From positions 377,185,792 through 377,249,791 of the forward strand of contig NC_053035.3 in the NCBI RefSeq assembly GCF_002575655.3: a stretch of 64,000 nt of DNA, read 5' to 3'. The notes under the pieces are model-generated. The model saw nothing but the letters and a program-made list of their open reading frames with translations. It was not told the origin of the DNA and searched no databases. The position numbers were made by a program, and so were the translations under genes. This document shows positions 24,825 through 36,970 of this stretch, one piece after another. This stretch comes from Aegilops tauschii subsp. strangulata (lineage: Eukaryota > Streptophyta > Magnoliopsida > Poales > Poaceae). Position 1 is the first letter of the stretch; every line of letters begins with the position of its first letter.

Positions 24825-26400
24825 TGCTACCTCTTGAGCACTGCGTTGGTTTTCCCTTCAAGAGGAAAGGGTGATGTAGTAAAGCAGCGTAAGTATTTCC
24901 CTCAATTTTTGAGAACCAAGGTATCAATCCAGTAGGAGGCCACGCACGAGTCCCTCGCACCTACACAAACAAATAAATCCTCGCAACCAACGCAATAAAG
25001 GGGTTGTCAATCCCTTCACGGTCACTTACGAGAGTGAGATCTGATAGATATGATAAGATAATATTTTTGGTATTTTTATGATAAAGATGCAAAGTAAAAT
25101 AAAAGCAAAATAAACGATGCTAGAAATAACTTATTGTTGGGAGATTAAATATGATGGAAAATAGACCCGGGGGCCAAAGGTTTCACTAGTGGCTTCTCTC
25201 GAGAGCATAAGTATTACGGTGGGTGAACAAATTACTGTTGAGCAATTGACATAATTGAGCATAGTTATGAGAATATCTAGGTATGATCATGTATATAGGC
25301 ATCACGTCCGAGACAAGTAGACCGACTCCTGCCTGCATCTACTACTATTACTCCACACATCGACCGCTATCCAGCATGCATCTAGAGTATTAAGTTCAAG
25401 AGAACAGAGTAACGCTTTAAGTAAGATGACATGATGTAGAGGGATAAATTCATGCAATATGATATAAACCCCATCTTGTTATCCTCGATGGCAACAATAC
25501 AATACGTGCCTTGCTGCCCCTACTATCACTGGGAAAGGACACCGCAAGATTGAACCCAAAGCTAAGCACTTCTCCCATTGCAAGAAAGATCAATCTAGTA
25601 GGCCAAACCAAACTGATAATTCGAAGAGACTTGCAAACATAACCAATCATACATAAAAGAATTCAGAGAAGATTCAAATATTTTTCATAGATAAACTTGA
25701 TCATAAACCCACAATTCATCGGTCTCAACAAACACACCGCAAAAGAAGATTACATTAAATAGATCTCCACAAGAGAGGGGGAGAATATTGTATTGAGATC
25801 CAAAAAGAGAGAAGAAGCCATCTAGCTAATAACTATGGACCCGAAGGTCTGAGGTAAACTACTCTCACATCATCGGAGAGGCTATGTAGAAGCCCTCCAT
25901 GATCGATGGCCCCTCCGGCGGAGCTCCGGAAAAGGCCCCAAGATGGGATCTCACGGGTACAGAAGGTTGTGGTGGTGGAATTAGGTTTTTGGCTCCGTAT
26001 CTGGTAGTTTGGGGGTACGTAGGTATATATAGGAGGAAGAAGTACGTCGGTGGAGCAACATGGGCCCCACGAGGGTGGAGGGCGCGCCCAGGGGGGTAGG
26101 CGCACCCCCTACCTCGTGCCTTCCTGGTTGATTTCTTGACGTAGGGTCCAAGTCCTCTGCATCATGTTCGTTCCAAAAATCACGTTCCCGAAGGTTTCAT
26201 TCCGTTTGGACTCCGTTTGATATTCTTTTTCTGCGAAACTCTGAAATAGGCAAAAAACAGCAATTCTGGGCTGGGCCTCTGGTTAATAGGTTAGGCCCCA
26301 AAATAATATAAAAGTGTATAATAAAGCCCAATAATGTCCAAAACAGAATATAGTATAGCATGGAACAATCAAAAATTATATATACGTTGGAGACGTATCA
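24825..26400 (-). repeat. LTR-A, 3' LTR of element X (1576 bp)
   Basis: The plus strand begins TGCTACCTCTTGAGC and ends GGAGACGTATCA. It lacks the GTGTTGATG insertion seen in LTR-B and LTR-C and has its own differences (GAAGAAGTACG, ACATGGGCC). The adjoining AGCATCCCCAAGC (26401-26413) is the polypurine tract read from the other strand. Confidence 0.88.
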
Positions 26401-29164
26401 AGCATCCCCAAGCTTAATTCCTGCTCGTCCTCGAGTAGGTAAATGATAAAAACAGAATTTTTGATGTGGAATGCTACTTGGCATAATTTCAATGTAATTC
26501 TCTTAATTGTGGTATGAATATTCAGATCCGAAAGATTCAAGGCAAAAGTTTAATATTGACATAAAAATAATAATACTTCAAGCATACTAACTAAGCAATT
26601 ATGTCTTCTCAAAATAACATGGCCAAAGAAAGTTATCCGAACAAAATCATATAGTCTGGCTATGCTCTATCTTCACCACACAAAGTATTTAAATCATGCA
26701 CAACCCCGATGACAAGCCAAGCAATTGTTTCATACTTTTGATGTTCTCAAACTTTTTCAATCTTCACGCAATACATGAGCGTGAGCCATGGACATAGCAC
26801 TATATGTGGAATAGAATGGTGGTTGTGGAGAAGACAAAAAAACGAGAAGGTAGTCTCACATCAACTAGGCGTATCAACAGGCTATGGAGATGCCCATTAA
26901 TAGATATCAATGTGAGTGAGTTAGGATTGCCATGCAACGGATGCACTAGAGCTATAAGTATATGAAAGCTCAACAAAAGGAACTAAGTGGGTGTGCATCC
27001 AACTCGCTTGCTCACGAAGACCTAGGGCATTTTGAGGAAGCCCATCATTGGAATATACAAGCCAAGTTCTATAATATAAATTTCCCACTAGTATATGAAA
27101 GTGATATCATAGGAGACTCTCTATCATGAAGATCATGGTGCTACTTTGAAGCACAAGTGTGGTAAAAGGATAGTAACATTGTCCCTTCTCTCTTTTTCTC
27201 TCATTTTTTTATTATTTTTTTATTTGGGCCATCTCTTTTTTTATGGCCTCTTCCCTTTTCTTTTAGTCCGGAGTCTCGTCCCGACTTGTGGGGGAATCAT
27301 AGTCTCCATCATCCTTTCCTCACTTGGGACAATGCTCTAAAAATGATGATCATCACACTTTTATTTACTTACAACTCAACAATTACAACTCAATACTTAG
27401 AACCAAATATGACTCTATGTGAATGCCTCCGGCGGTGTACCGGGATATGCAATGAATCAAGAGTGACATATATGAAAGAATTATGAACGGTGGCTCTGCC
27501 ACAAATACAATGTCAACTACATGATCATGCGAAGCAATATGACAATAATGGAGCGTGTCATAGTAAATGAAACAGTGGTAAGTTGCATGGAAATATATCT
27601 CGGAATGGCTATGGCAATGCCATGACAGGTAGGTATAGTGGCTGTTTTGAGGAAGGTATATGGTGGGTGTATGATACCGGCGAAAAGTGCATGGTAATAG
27701 AGAGGCTAGCAATGGTGGAAGGAAGAAAACTGCGTATAATCCATGGACTCAACATTAGTCATAAAGAACTCATATATTTATTGCAAAAATCTACAAGTTT
27801 TCAAAGCAAAGTATTACGCACATGCTCCTAGGGGGATAGATTGGTAGGGAAAGACCATCGCTCGTCCCCGACCGCCACTCATAAGGAAGACAATCAATAA
27901 ATAAATCATGCTCCCACTTCATCACATAACGGTTCACCATACGTGCATGCTACGGGAATCACAAACTTTAACACAAGTATTTCTCAAATTCAAAACTACT
28001 CAACTAGCATGACTCTAATATCACCGTCTCCATATCTCAAAACAATTATCAAGCATCAAACTTCTCATAGTATTCAACACACTCATAAGAAGAAAAACAT
28101 TTACTAGACTTAAATGCCTAGCATAATTAAAGCAAATTACCATGTTGTTTTGTAGGACTCTCAAAATAATCTAAGTGAAGCATGAGAGAATAATAGTTTC
28201 TATAAAACAAATCCACCACCGTGCTCTAAAAGATATAAGTGAAGCACTAGAGCAAAAACTATATAACTCAAAAGATATAAGTGAAGCACATAGAGTATTC
28301 TAATAATTTCCGAATCATGTGTGTCTCTCTCAAAAGATGTGTTCAGCAAGGATGATTGTGGCAAACTAACAAACAAAGACTCAAATAATACAAGACGCTC
28401 CAAGCAAAACACATATCATGTGGTGAATAAAAATATAGTTCCAAGTAAAGTTATCGATGGAAATAGACGAAAAGAGGGGATGCCTTCTGGGGCATCCCCA
28501 AGCTTAGGCTCTTGCCACTCCTTGTTCCATAATCCATCAAATCTTTTACCCAAAACTTGAAAACTTCACAACACAAAACTCAGCAGAAAATCTCGCGAGC
28601 TCCGTAGCGAAAGAAAACAAAACACCACTTCAAGGTACTGTAATGAACTCATTCTTTATTTATATTGGTGTTAAACCTACTGTATTCCAACTTCTCTATG
28701 GTTTATAAACTATTTTACTAGCCATAGATTCATCAAAATAAGCAAACAACACACGAAAAACAGAATCTGTCAAAAACAGAACAGTCTGTAGTAATCTGTA
28801 ACTAACGCAAACTTCTGGAACTCCAAAAATTCAGCAAAAATAGGACGACCTAGACAATTTGTTTATTTATCAGAAGCAATTGGAATCAATATTTTATCAC
28901 GTTCTGGTGATTTTTTAACAATTATTTTCGTGAACAGAAAGTTTCTGGAATTTTCGGCAAGATCAAATAACTATCATCCAAGAAGATCCTATAGGTTAAA
29001 CTTGGCACAAACACTAATTAAAACATAAAAACACATCTAACCAGAGGCTAGATCAAATATTTATTCCTAAACAGAAGCAAAAAGCAAAAAACTAAAAATT
29101 GGGTTGCCTCCCAACAAGCGCTATCGTTTAACGCCCCTAGCTAGGCATAATAGCAAGGATAGAT

Positions 29165-29998
29165 CTAGGTATTGCCATAATAATAGGATAGATCATTAAA
29201 ACTCATTTCATATTCTCTACATTCAGAAGCAAGTTTTCTTTGAGGCAAGCAAAAGTAATCAAAAGGGCTAAATTTAGTGGGACAAAAGTCCCCAAGATCA
29301 ACTTTAGGAGGTATAGGTTCCTCCTTCGGCCCTTCGTATTGCACAACCAATTCATCATTATAAGCATTCTTTTGACAGAACTTTGTGAGCCTATACTTGA
29401 GAGAATATCCTAGCTCATTATTTCGAATAGCAAAATCATTATTAAGTTCAGAAATTCTATCAACTAGAACATTGGTAGGAACCTTTTTTCTAAGGTTCTC
29501 ATTAAAAGCAACATAGTCTAGAGATTGAAAACGCATTATTTCCTCTTGATCAAATAGGATAGTTTCTATGGGAGGACGGCCAGCGTCCACCCTATAATGC
29601 GCAAAGATTTCTTTGGCCTCTTTTATTATAAATCTGAACTCATGAGCCAAAAATATAGTAGCGGCACGCTTAACAGAAGAATGCTCAATATTAGAAAATT
29701 CTAGGAAAATCCTTTGTATGCAAGGGTGCATGTGCATAAATTGCCTTTCAAGTTCAACTACAAGCATGGCAATAGCGTCCACAAGACTACTAGTTCTATG
29801 AAGAATAGAACTGCCCATAAAAGGCAAAGCACCGGCACAAGTAAAGAAATCTTGGATAACCCCTTTTCCAATAATATTACCACTACCAATTCGGAATTTT
29901 TTTGTATGCAAGATAGGGGGTTCTTCAGCAGGAGCATCAGAATTTTCCATATTGTTACTATTGTCCATATCAACAATAGTTTCCCCAATTTCAGACAT
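29165..29998 (-). CDS. Element X ORF, unknown protein (277 aa)
   Basis: An uninterrupted minus-strand frame starts at ATG 29996-29998 (MSEIGETIVDMDNSNNMENS) and stops at 29165-29167. The start is chosen because the frame further upstream runs into the leader and LTR. The first 50 residues are acidic and Asn-rich; the rest looks globular and helical, with motifs such as HEFRFIIKEAKEIFAHYRVD and LGDFCPTKFSPFDYF. I do not recognise a named domain, and it is not the gag-protease found in the same place in element Y. Both ORFs end with the same Gly-Asn-Thr-stop and share flanks. It may be a replaced gag or a packaged accessory protein; function unknown. Confidence 0.6.
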   Translation of the reverse strand: MSEIGETIVDMDNSNNMENSDAPAEEPPILHTKKFRIGSGNIIGKGVIQDFFTCAGALPFMGSSILHRTSSLVDAIAMLVVELERQFMHMHPCIQRIFLEFSNIEHSSVKRAATIFLAHEFRFIIKEAKEIFAHYRVDAGRPPIETILFDQEEIMRFQSLDYVAFNENLRKKVPTNVLVDRISELNNDFAIRNNELGYSLKYRLTKFCQKNAYNDELVVQYEGPKEEPIPPKVDLGDFCPTKFSPFDYFCLPQRKLASECREYEMSFNDLSYYYGNT

Positions 29999-30174
29999 AA
30001 CGACAGAAAGTGCGAGGAGCAAAAAGAAAGAGGGAGGCAAACGGAAAAGAGAGGGCGAATAAAACGGCAAGGGTGAAGTGGGGGAGAGGAAAACGAGAGG
30101 CAAATGGCAAATAATGTAATGCGGGAGATAAGGGTTTGTGATGGGTACTTGGTATGTTGACTTTTGCATAGACT

Positions 30175-30259
30175 CCCCGGCAACGGCGCCAGAAATGGCT
30201 CGTTGTCGGGAGTCAAATCTTGACTTGACTTCGCGTAAGCCTCCCCGGCAACGGCGCCA
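30175..30259 (-). other. Duplicated primer-binding site of element X
   Basis: The 17-mer CCCCGGCAACGGCGCCA occurs at 30175-30191 and again at 30243-30259 on plus. Read on minus it is TGGCGCCGTTGCCGGGG, complementary to the 3' end of plant tRNA-Asp, the usual primer of this Gypsy group. Element Y has only one copy (36943-36959). The LTR-proximal copy (30243-30259) is at the normal distance, 11 bp from the LTR. Confidence 0.75.
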
Positions 30260-30270
30260 GGAATCCTTCT

Positions 30271-31860
30271 TGCTACCTCTTGAGCACTGCGTTGGTTTTC
30301 CCTTGAAGAGGAAACGGTGATGCAGTAAAGCAGCGTAAGTATTTCCCTCAGTTTTTGAGAACCAAGGTATCAATCCAGTAGGAGGCCACGCACGAGTCCC
30401 TCGCACCTACACAAACAAATAAATCCTCGCAACCAACGCAATAAAAGGGGTTGTCAATCCCTTCACGGTCACTTACAAGAGTGAGATCTGATAGATATGA
30501 TAAGATAATATTTTTGGTATTTTTATGATAAAGATGCAAAGGAAAATAAAAGCAAAATAAATGACGCTAGGAATAACTTGTTGTTGGGAGATTAAATATG
30601 ATGGAAAATAGACCCGGGGGCCATAGGTTTCACTACTGGCTTCTCTCGAGAGCATAAGTATTATGGTGGGTGAACAAATTACTGTTGAGCAATTGACAGA
30701 ATTGAGCATAGTTATGAGAATATCTAGGTATGATCATGTATATAGGCATCACGTCCGAGACAAGTAGACCGACTCCTGCCTGCATCTACTACTATTACTC
30801 CACACATCGACCGCTATCCAGCATGCATCTAGAGTATTAAGTTCAAGAGAACAGAGTAACGCCTTAAGCAAGATGACATGATGTAGAGGGATAAACTCAT
30901 GCAATATGATATAAACCCCATCTTGTTATCCTCGATGGCAACAATACAATACGTGCCTTGCTGCCCCTACTGTCACTGGGAAAGGACACCGCAAGATTGA
31001 ACCCAAAGCTAAGCACTTCTCCCATTGCAAGAAAGATCAATCTAGTAGGCTAAACCAAACTGATAATTCGAAGAGACTTGCAAAGATAACCAATCATACA
31101 TAAAAGAATTCAGAGAAGATTCAAATATTGTTCATAGATAAACTTGATCATAAACCCACAATTCATCTGTCTCAACAAACACACCGCAAAAGAAGATTAC
31201 ATCGAATAGATCTCCATGAGAGTGGTGGAGAACATTGTATTGAGATCCAAAAAGAGAGAAGAAGCCATCTAGCTAATAACTATGGACCCGAAGGTCTGAG
31301 GTAAACTACTCACAGATCATCGAAGAGGCTATGGTGTTGATGTAGAAGCCCTCCGTGATCGATGCCCCCTCCGGCGGAGCTGCGGAACAGGCCCCAAGAT
31401 GGGATCTCACGGGTACAGGAGGTTGCGGTGGTGGAATTAGGTTTTTGGCTCCGTATCTGGTAGTTTGGGGGTACGTAGGTATATATAGGAGGAAGGAGTA
31501 CGTCGGTGGAGCAACAGGGGGCCCACGAGGGTGGAGGGCGCGCCCTGGGGGGATAGGCGCGCCCCCCTACCTCGTGCCCTCCTGGTTGATGTCTTGACGT
31601 AGGGTCCAAGTCCTCTGGATCACGTTCGTTCCGAAAATCACGTTCCTGAAGGTTTCATTCCGTTTGGACTCCGTTTGATATTCTTTTTCTGCGAAACTCT
31701 GAAATAGGCAAAAAAAACAACAATTCTGGGCTAGGCCTCTGGTTAATAGGTTAGTCCCAGAAATAATATAAAAGTGTATAATAAAGCCCAATAATGTCCA
31801 AAACAGAATATAATATAGCATGGAACAATAAAAAATTATAGATACGTTGGAGACGTATCA
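30271..31860 (-). repeat. LTR-B, chimeric middle LTR (1590 bp)
   Basis: Left of 30852 it shares with LTR-A several variants that LTR-C lacks: AGCAAAATAAA...GCTAG, GGGAGATTAAATATG, CTCGAGAG, TTCAAGAGAAC. Right of 30863 it shares about twenty variants with LTR-C against LTR-A: CTTAAGCAAG, AAACTCATG, CTGTCACTG, AAAGATAACC, ATTGTTCAT, CATCGAATA, GTGTTGATG, GCTGCGGAACAGG, GGAAGGAGT and others. A few opposite variants fit private changes in A or C. Confidence 0.85.
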
Positions 31861-34672
31861 AGCATCCCCAAGCTTAATTCCTGCTCGTCCTCGAGTAGGT
31901 AAATGATAAAAACAGAATTTTTGATGTGGAATGCTACTTGGCATAATTTCAATGTAATTCTTCTTAATTGTGGTATGAATATTCAGATCTGAAAGATTCA
32001 AGATAAAAGTTCAATATTGACATAAAAATAATAATACTTCAAGCATACTAACTAAGCAATTATGTCCTCTAAAAATAACATGGCAAAGAAAGTTCATCTA
32101 GTTTAGTCATGCTCCATTTTCGTCACACAAGAATGCTCTCATCATGCACAACCCCGATGACAAGCCAAGCAATTGTTTCATACTTTAGTAATCTCAAACT
32201 TTTTCAACCTTCACGCAATACATGAGCGTGAGCCATGGATATAGCACTATGGGTGGAATAGAATATAATGATGGTGGTTATGTGGAGAAGACAAAAAAAG
32301 GGAGAAATTCTCACATCAACGAGGCTAATCAATGAGCTATGGAGATGCCCATCAATTGATGTTAATGCAAGGAGTAGGGATTGCCATGCAACGGATGCAC
32401 TAGAGCTATAAATATATGAAAGCTCAACAAAAGAAACTAAGTGGGTGTGCATCCAACTTGCTTGCTCACGAAGACCTAGGGCATTTGAGGAAGCCCATTG
32501 TTGGAATATACAAGCCAAGTTCTATAATGAAAAGTTCCCACTAGTATATGAAGGTGACAAAACAAAAGACTCTCTATCATGAAGATTATGGTGCTACTTT
32601 GAAGCACAAGTGTGGTAAAAGGATAGTAACATTGTCCATTCTCTCTTTTTTTCTCATTTTTTTGGGCCTTCTCTTTCTTTTATGGCCTTTCTCTCTTTTT
32701 TTTCCTCACTTGGGACAATGCTCTAGAAAATGATGATCATCACACTTCTATTTATTTACAACTCAATGATTACAACTCGATACTAGAACAAAGTATGACT
32801 CTATATGAATGCCTCCGGCGGTGTACCGGGATATGCAATGAACCAAGAGCGACATGTATGAAAGGATTATGAATGGTGGCTTTGCCACAAATACTATGTC
32901 AACCACATGATCATGCAAAGCAATATGACAATGATGAATGCGTCATGATAAACGGAACGGTGGAAAGTTGCATGGCAATATATCTCGGAATGGCTATGGG
33001 AATGCCATAATAGGTAGGTATGGTGGCTGTTTTGAGGAAGATATAAGGAGGTTTATGTGCGAAAGAGCGTATCATATCACGGGGTTTGGATGCACCGGCG
33101 AAGTTTGCACCAACTCTCAATGTGAGAAAGGTCAATGCACGGTACCGAAGAGGCTAGCAATGATGGAAAGGTGAGAGTGCGTATAATCCATGGACTAAAC
33201 ATTAGTCATAAAGAACTCACATACTTATTGCAAAAATCTACAAGTCATCAAAAACCAAGCACTACGCGCATGCTCCTAGGGGGATAGATTGGTAGGAAAA
33301 GACCATCGCTCGTCCCCGACCGCCACTCATAAGGAGGACAATCAAAGAACACCTCATGTTTCAAATTTGTTACATAACGTTTACCATACATGCATGCTAC
33401 GGGACTTGCAAACTTCAACACAAGTATTTTTCAAATTCACAATTACTCAACTAGCACAACTTTGATATCACTACCTCCATGTCTCAAAACAATCATCAAG
33501 CATCAAACTTCTCTTAGTATTCAACACACTCATAAGAAAGTTTTTACTAGTATTGAATACCTAGCACATTAAGATTATTTAAGTAAATTACCATGCTATT
33601 TAAGACTCTCAAAATAATATAAGTGAATCATGAGAGAATAATAGTTTCTATAAAACAAAACCACCACCGTGCTCTAAAAGATATAAGTGAAGTACTAGAG
33701 CAAAAACTATATAACTCAAAAGATATATGTGAAGCACATAGAGTATTCTAATAATTTCCGAATCATGTGTGTCTATCTCAAAAGGTGTGTGCAGCAAGGA
33801 TGATTGGGGTAAACTAAAAATCAAAGGCTCAAATCATACAAGACGCTCCAAGCAAAACACATATCATGTGGTGAATAAAAATATAACTCCAAGGAAAGTT
33901 ACCGATGGAAGTAGACGAAAGAGGGGATGCCTTCCGGGGAATCCCCAAGCTTTGGCTTTTAGGTGTCCTTAGATTATCTTGGGGTGCCATGGGCATCCCC
34001 AAGATCAGGCTCTTGCCACTCCTTGTTCCATAATCCATCAAATCTTTCACCCAAAACTTGAAAACTTCACAACACAAAACTTAACAGAAAATCTCGTGAG
34101 CTCCGTTAGCAAAAGAAAACAAAACACCACTTCAAGGTACTGTAATGAACTCATTCTTTATTTATTTTGGTGTTAAACCTACTGTATTCCAACTTATCTA
34201 TGGTTTATAAACTATTTTACTAGCCATAGATTCATCAAAATAAGCAAACAACACACGAAAAACAGAATCTGTCAAAAACAGAACAGTCTGTAGTAATCTG
34301 TAACTAACGCAAACTTATGGAACGCAAAAAATTCAGCCAAAATAGGACGACCTATAAAATTTGTTTATTGATCAGCAGCAATTGGAATCAATATTTTATC
34401 ACGTACTGGTGATTTTTAACAATTATTTTCGTGAACAGAAAGTTTCTGAAATTTTCAGCAAGATCAAATAACTATCATCCAAGAAGATCCTATAGGTTAA
34501 ACTTGGCACAAACACTAATTAAAACATAAAAAGACATCTAACCAGAGGCTAGATCAAAGATTTATTCCTAAACAGAAGCAAAAAGCAAAAAAAACTAAAA
34601 ATAAAATTGGGTTGCCTCCCAACAAGCGCTATCGTTTAACGCCCCTAGCTAGGCATAAAAGCAAGGATAGAT

Positions 34673-36751
34673 CTAGGTATTGCCATCTTTAGTAGGCAAT
34701 CCATAAGTGGCTCTCATGATAGATTCATATGGTAATTTTATTTTCTTTCTAGGGAAGTGTTCCATGCCTTTCCTTAACGGAAATTGGAATCTAATATTCC
34801 CTTCCTTCATATCAATAATTGCACCAATCGTTCTAAGGAAAGGTCTACCAAGAATAATAGGACATGAAGGATGGCAATCTATATCAAGAACAATAAAGTC
34901 TACGGGCACATAGTTCCTATTTGCAACAATAAGAACATCATTAATTCTTCCCATAGGTTTCTTAATAGTGGAATCCGCAAGGTGCAAGTTTAGAGAGCAA
35001 TCATCAAAATCACGGAAACCTAGCAAATCGCACAAAGTCTTTGGAATCGTGGAAAGACTAGCACCCAAATCACACAAAGCATAGCATTCATGATCTTTAA
35101 TTTTAATTTCAATAGTAGGTTCCCACTCATCATAGAGTTTTCTAGGGATAGAAACTTCCAACTCAAGTTTTTCTTCATAAGATTGCATCAAAGCATCAAT
35201 GACATGTTTAGTAAAAGCTTTATTTTGACTATAAGCATGAGGAGAATTTAGCATGGATTGCAACAAGGAAGTACAATCTATCAAAGAGCAGTTATCATAA
35301 TTAAATTCCTTGAAATCCAAAATAGTGGGTTCATTAATATCTAATGTTTTGATCTCTTCAATCCCACTTTTACCAATTTTTGCATTAAGATCTAAAAACT
35401 CCGAATTTTTGGAACGCCTTCTAGGTAAAGGTGGATCATATTCAGTCCCATCATTATCAAGATTCATATTGCAAAACAAAGATTTAATAGGGGACACATC
35501 AATAACCTTTAGATCTTCATCTTTATTTTTATAGAAACTAGAAGAACACGCTTTTACAAAGCAATCTTTCATAGCACGCATCCTAGAGGTTCTTTCTTTG
35601 CACTCATCAATGGAAATTCTCATGGCTTTGAGAGACTCATTGATATCATGCTTAGGTGGAATAGATCTAAGTTTCAAAGAATCAACATCAAGAGAAATTC
35701 TATCAACGTTCCTAGCCAATTCATCAACTTTAAGCAAATTTTTTTCAAGCAAAGCATTGAAATTCTTTTGCGAATTCCTAAATTCTTTAACACTAGTCTC
35801 AAATTCATAAGGCATCTTATTAAAATTTCCATAAGAATTGTTGTAGGAATTACCAAATTATTAGAGGAATTACTAGGGTAAGGCCTAGGATTAAAGTTTC
35901 CTCTATACGCGTTGTTACCAAAATTATTCCTACCAACAACATTCACATCCATAGATTCATTATTATTCTCAATCAAAGTAGACAAAGGCATATCATTAGG
36001 ATCAGAAGAAACACTTTTATTAGCAAATAATTTCATAAGTTCATCCATCTTTCCACTCAAAACATTAATTTCTTCTATCGCATGCACTTTTTTATTAGTA
36101 GATCTTTCAGTGTGCCATTGAGAATAATTAACCATAATATTATCTAGGAGTTTAGTAGCTTCCCCTAAAGTGATTTCCATAAAAGTGCCTCCCGCGGCCG
36201 AATCTAAAAGATTTCTAGAAGCAAAATTCAATCCAGCATAAAAAATTGTATAATCATCCACAAATTCAAACCATGTGTAGGGCAATTACGCATCATTAAT
36301 TTCATCCTCTCCCAAGCTTGTGCAACATGTTCATGATCAAGTTGCTTAAAATTCATAATAATGTACTAAGAGAGATGATCTTAGCGGGAGGAAAATACTT
36401 AGAGATAAAAGCATCTTTGCACTTATTCCAGGAATCAATGCTATTTTTAGGCAAAGATGAAAACCAAGCTTTAGCACGATCTCTAAGCGAAAAGGGGAAT
36501 AGCTTCAATTTAACAATATCATTATCCACATCTTTGTTCTTTTGCATATCACACAAATCAACGAAGCTATTTAGATGGGTAGCGGCATCTTCACTAGGAA
36601 GGCCGGCGAATTGATCTTTCATGAATAGATTCAACAAAGCAGTATTGATTTCGCAAGATTCAGTATCGGTAAGAGGAGCAATCGGAGTGCTAAGGAAATC
36701 ATTGTTGTTGGTATTGGTGAAGTCACACAATTTAATATTATCTTGAGCCAT
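34673..36751 (-). pseudogene. Element Y gag-protease, frameshifted
   Basis: The minus-strand frame begins at ATG 36749-36751 (MAQDNIKLCDFTNTNNNDFL). The first part carries the Gypsy gag core with FSLRDRAKAWFSSLPKNSID and SWNKCKDAFISKYFPP (about 36510-36400). A frameshift near 36355-36290 and another near 35830-35870 divide it into three pieces (36353-36751, 35674-36285, 34673-35815). The last piece ends in an aspartic protease domain with D-L-G-A-S (Asp near 35069-35071) and CPIILGRPFLRTIGA. The frame stops after protease with Gly-Asn-Thr-stop. In the family the full frame would be gag-protease, providing particle protein and its processing enzyme. Confidence 0.8.
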
Positions 36752-36942
36752 CGTGACAAGCAAGCAATCCAACACACGAGCAAACAAGAGACGGGCAAAA
36801 GAGGCAAACGGAAAAGAGAGGGCGAATAAAACGGCAAGGGTGAAGTGGGGGAGAGGAAAACGAGAGGCAAATGGCAAATAATGTAATGCGGGAGATACGG
36901 GTTTGTGATGGGTACTTGGTATGTTGACTTTTGCGTAGACCT

Positions 36943-36959
36943 CCCCGGCAACGGCGCCA
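36943..36959 (-). other. Element Y primer-binding site
   Basis: On minus it reads TGGCGCCGTTGCCGGGG, complementary to tRNA-Asp, 11 bp inside LTR-C (the 5' LTR of Y). Confidence 0.75.
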
Positions 36960-36970
36960 GAAATCCTTCT

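Larger units (their letters stand above)
26401..30270 (-). other. Element X internal region
   Basis: In element sense (minus) it runs leader with primer-binding site, one ORF (29165-29998), then about 2.7 kb of non-coding 3' region (26401-29160) closely matching that of element Y (31861-34670), including short AT-rich and pyrimidine-rich tracts. No reverse transcriptase, integrase or protease is present, so X depended on a partner for transposition. Confidence 0.75.
31861..36970 (-). other. Element Y internal region
   Basis: In element sense: primer-binding site (36943-36959), leader, gag and protease (34673-36751), then a 2.8-kb non-coding 3' region like that of X. The leader and the 3' region match X; only the coding cassette differs. 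There is no reverse transcriptase or integrase, so Y too is non-autonomous. Confidence 0.8.

Noticed and set aside
29999..30406. Upstream extension of the element X ORF to a 413-residue frame starting in LTR-B
   Set aside because: The extra N-terminus is translated leader and LTR, and the same frame pattern appears in the other LTRs; the ATG at 29998 is the better start.
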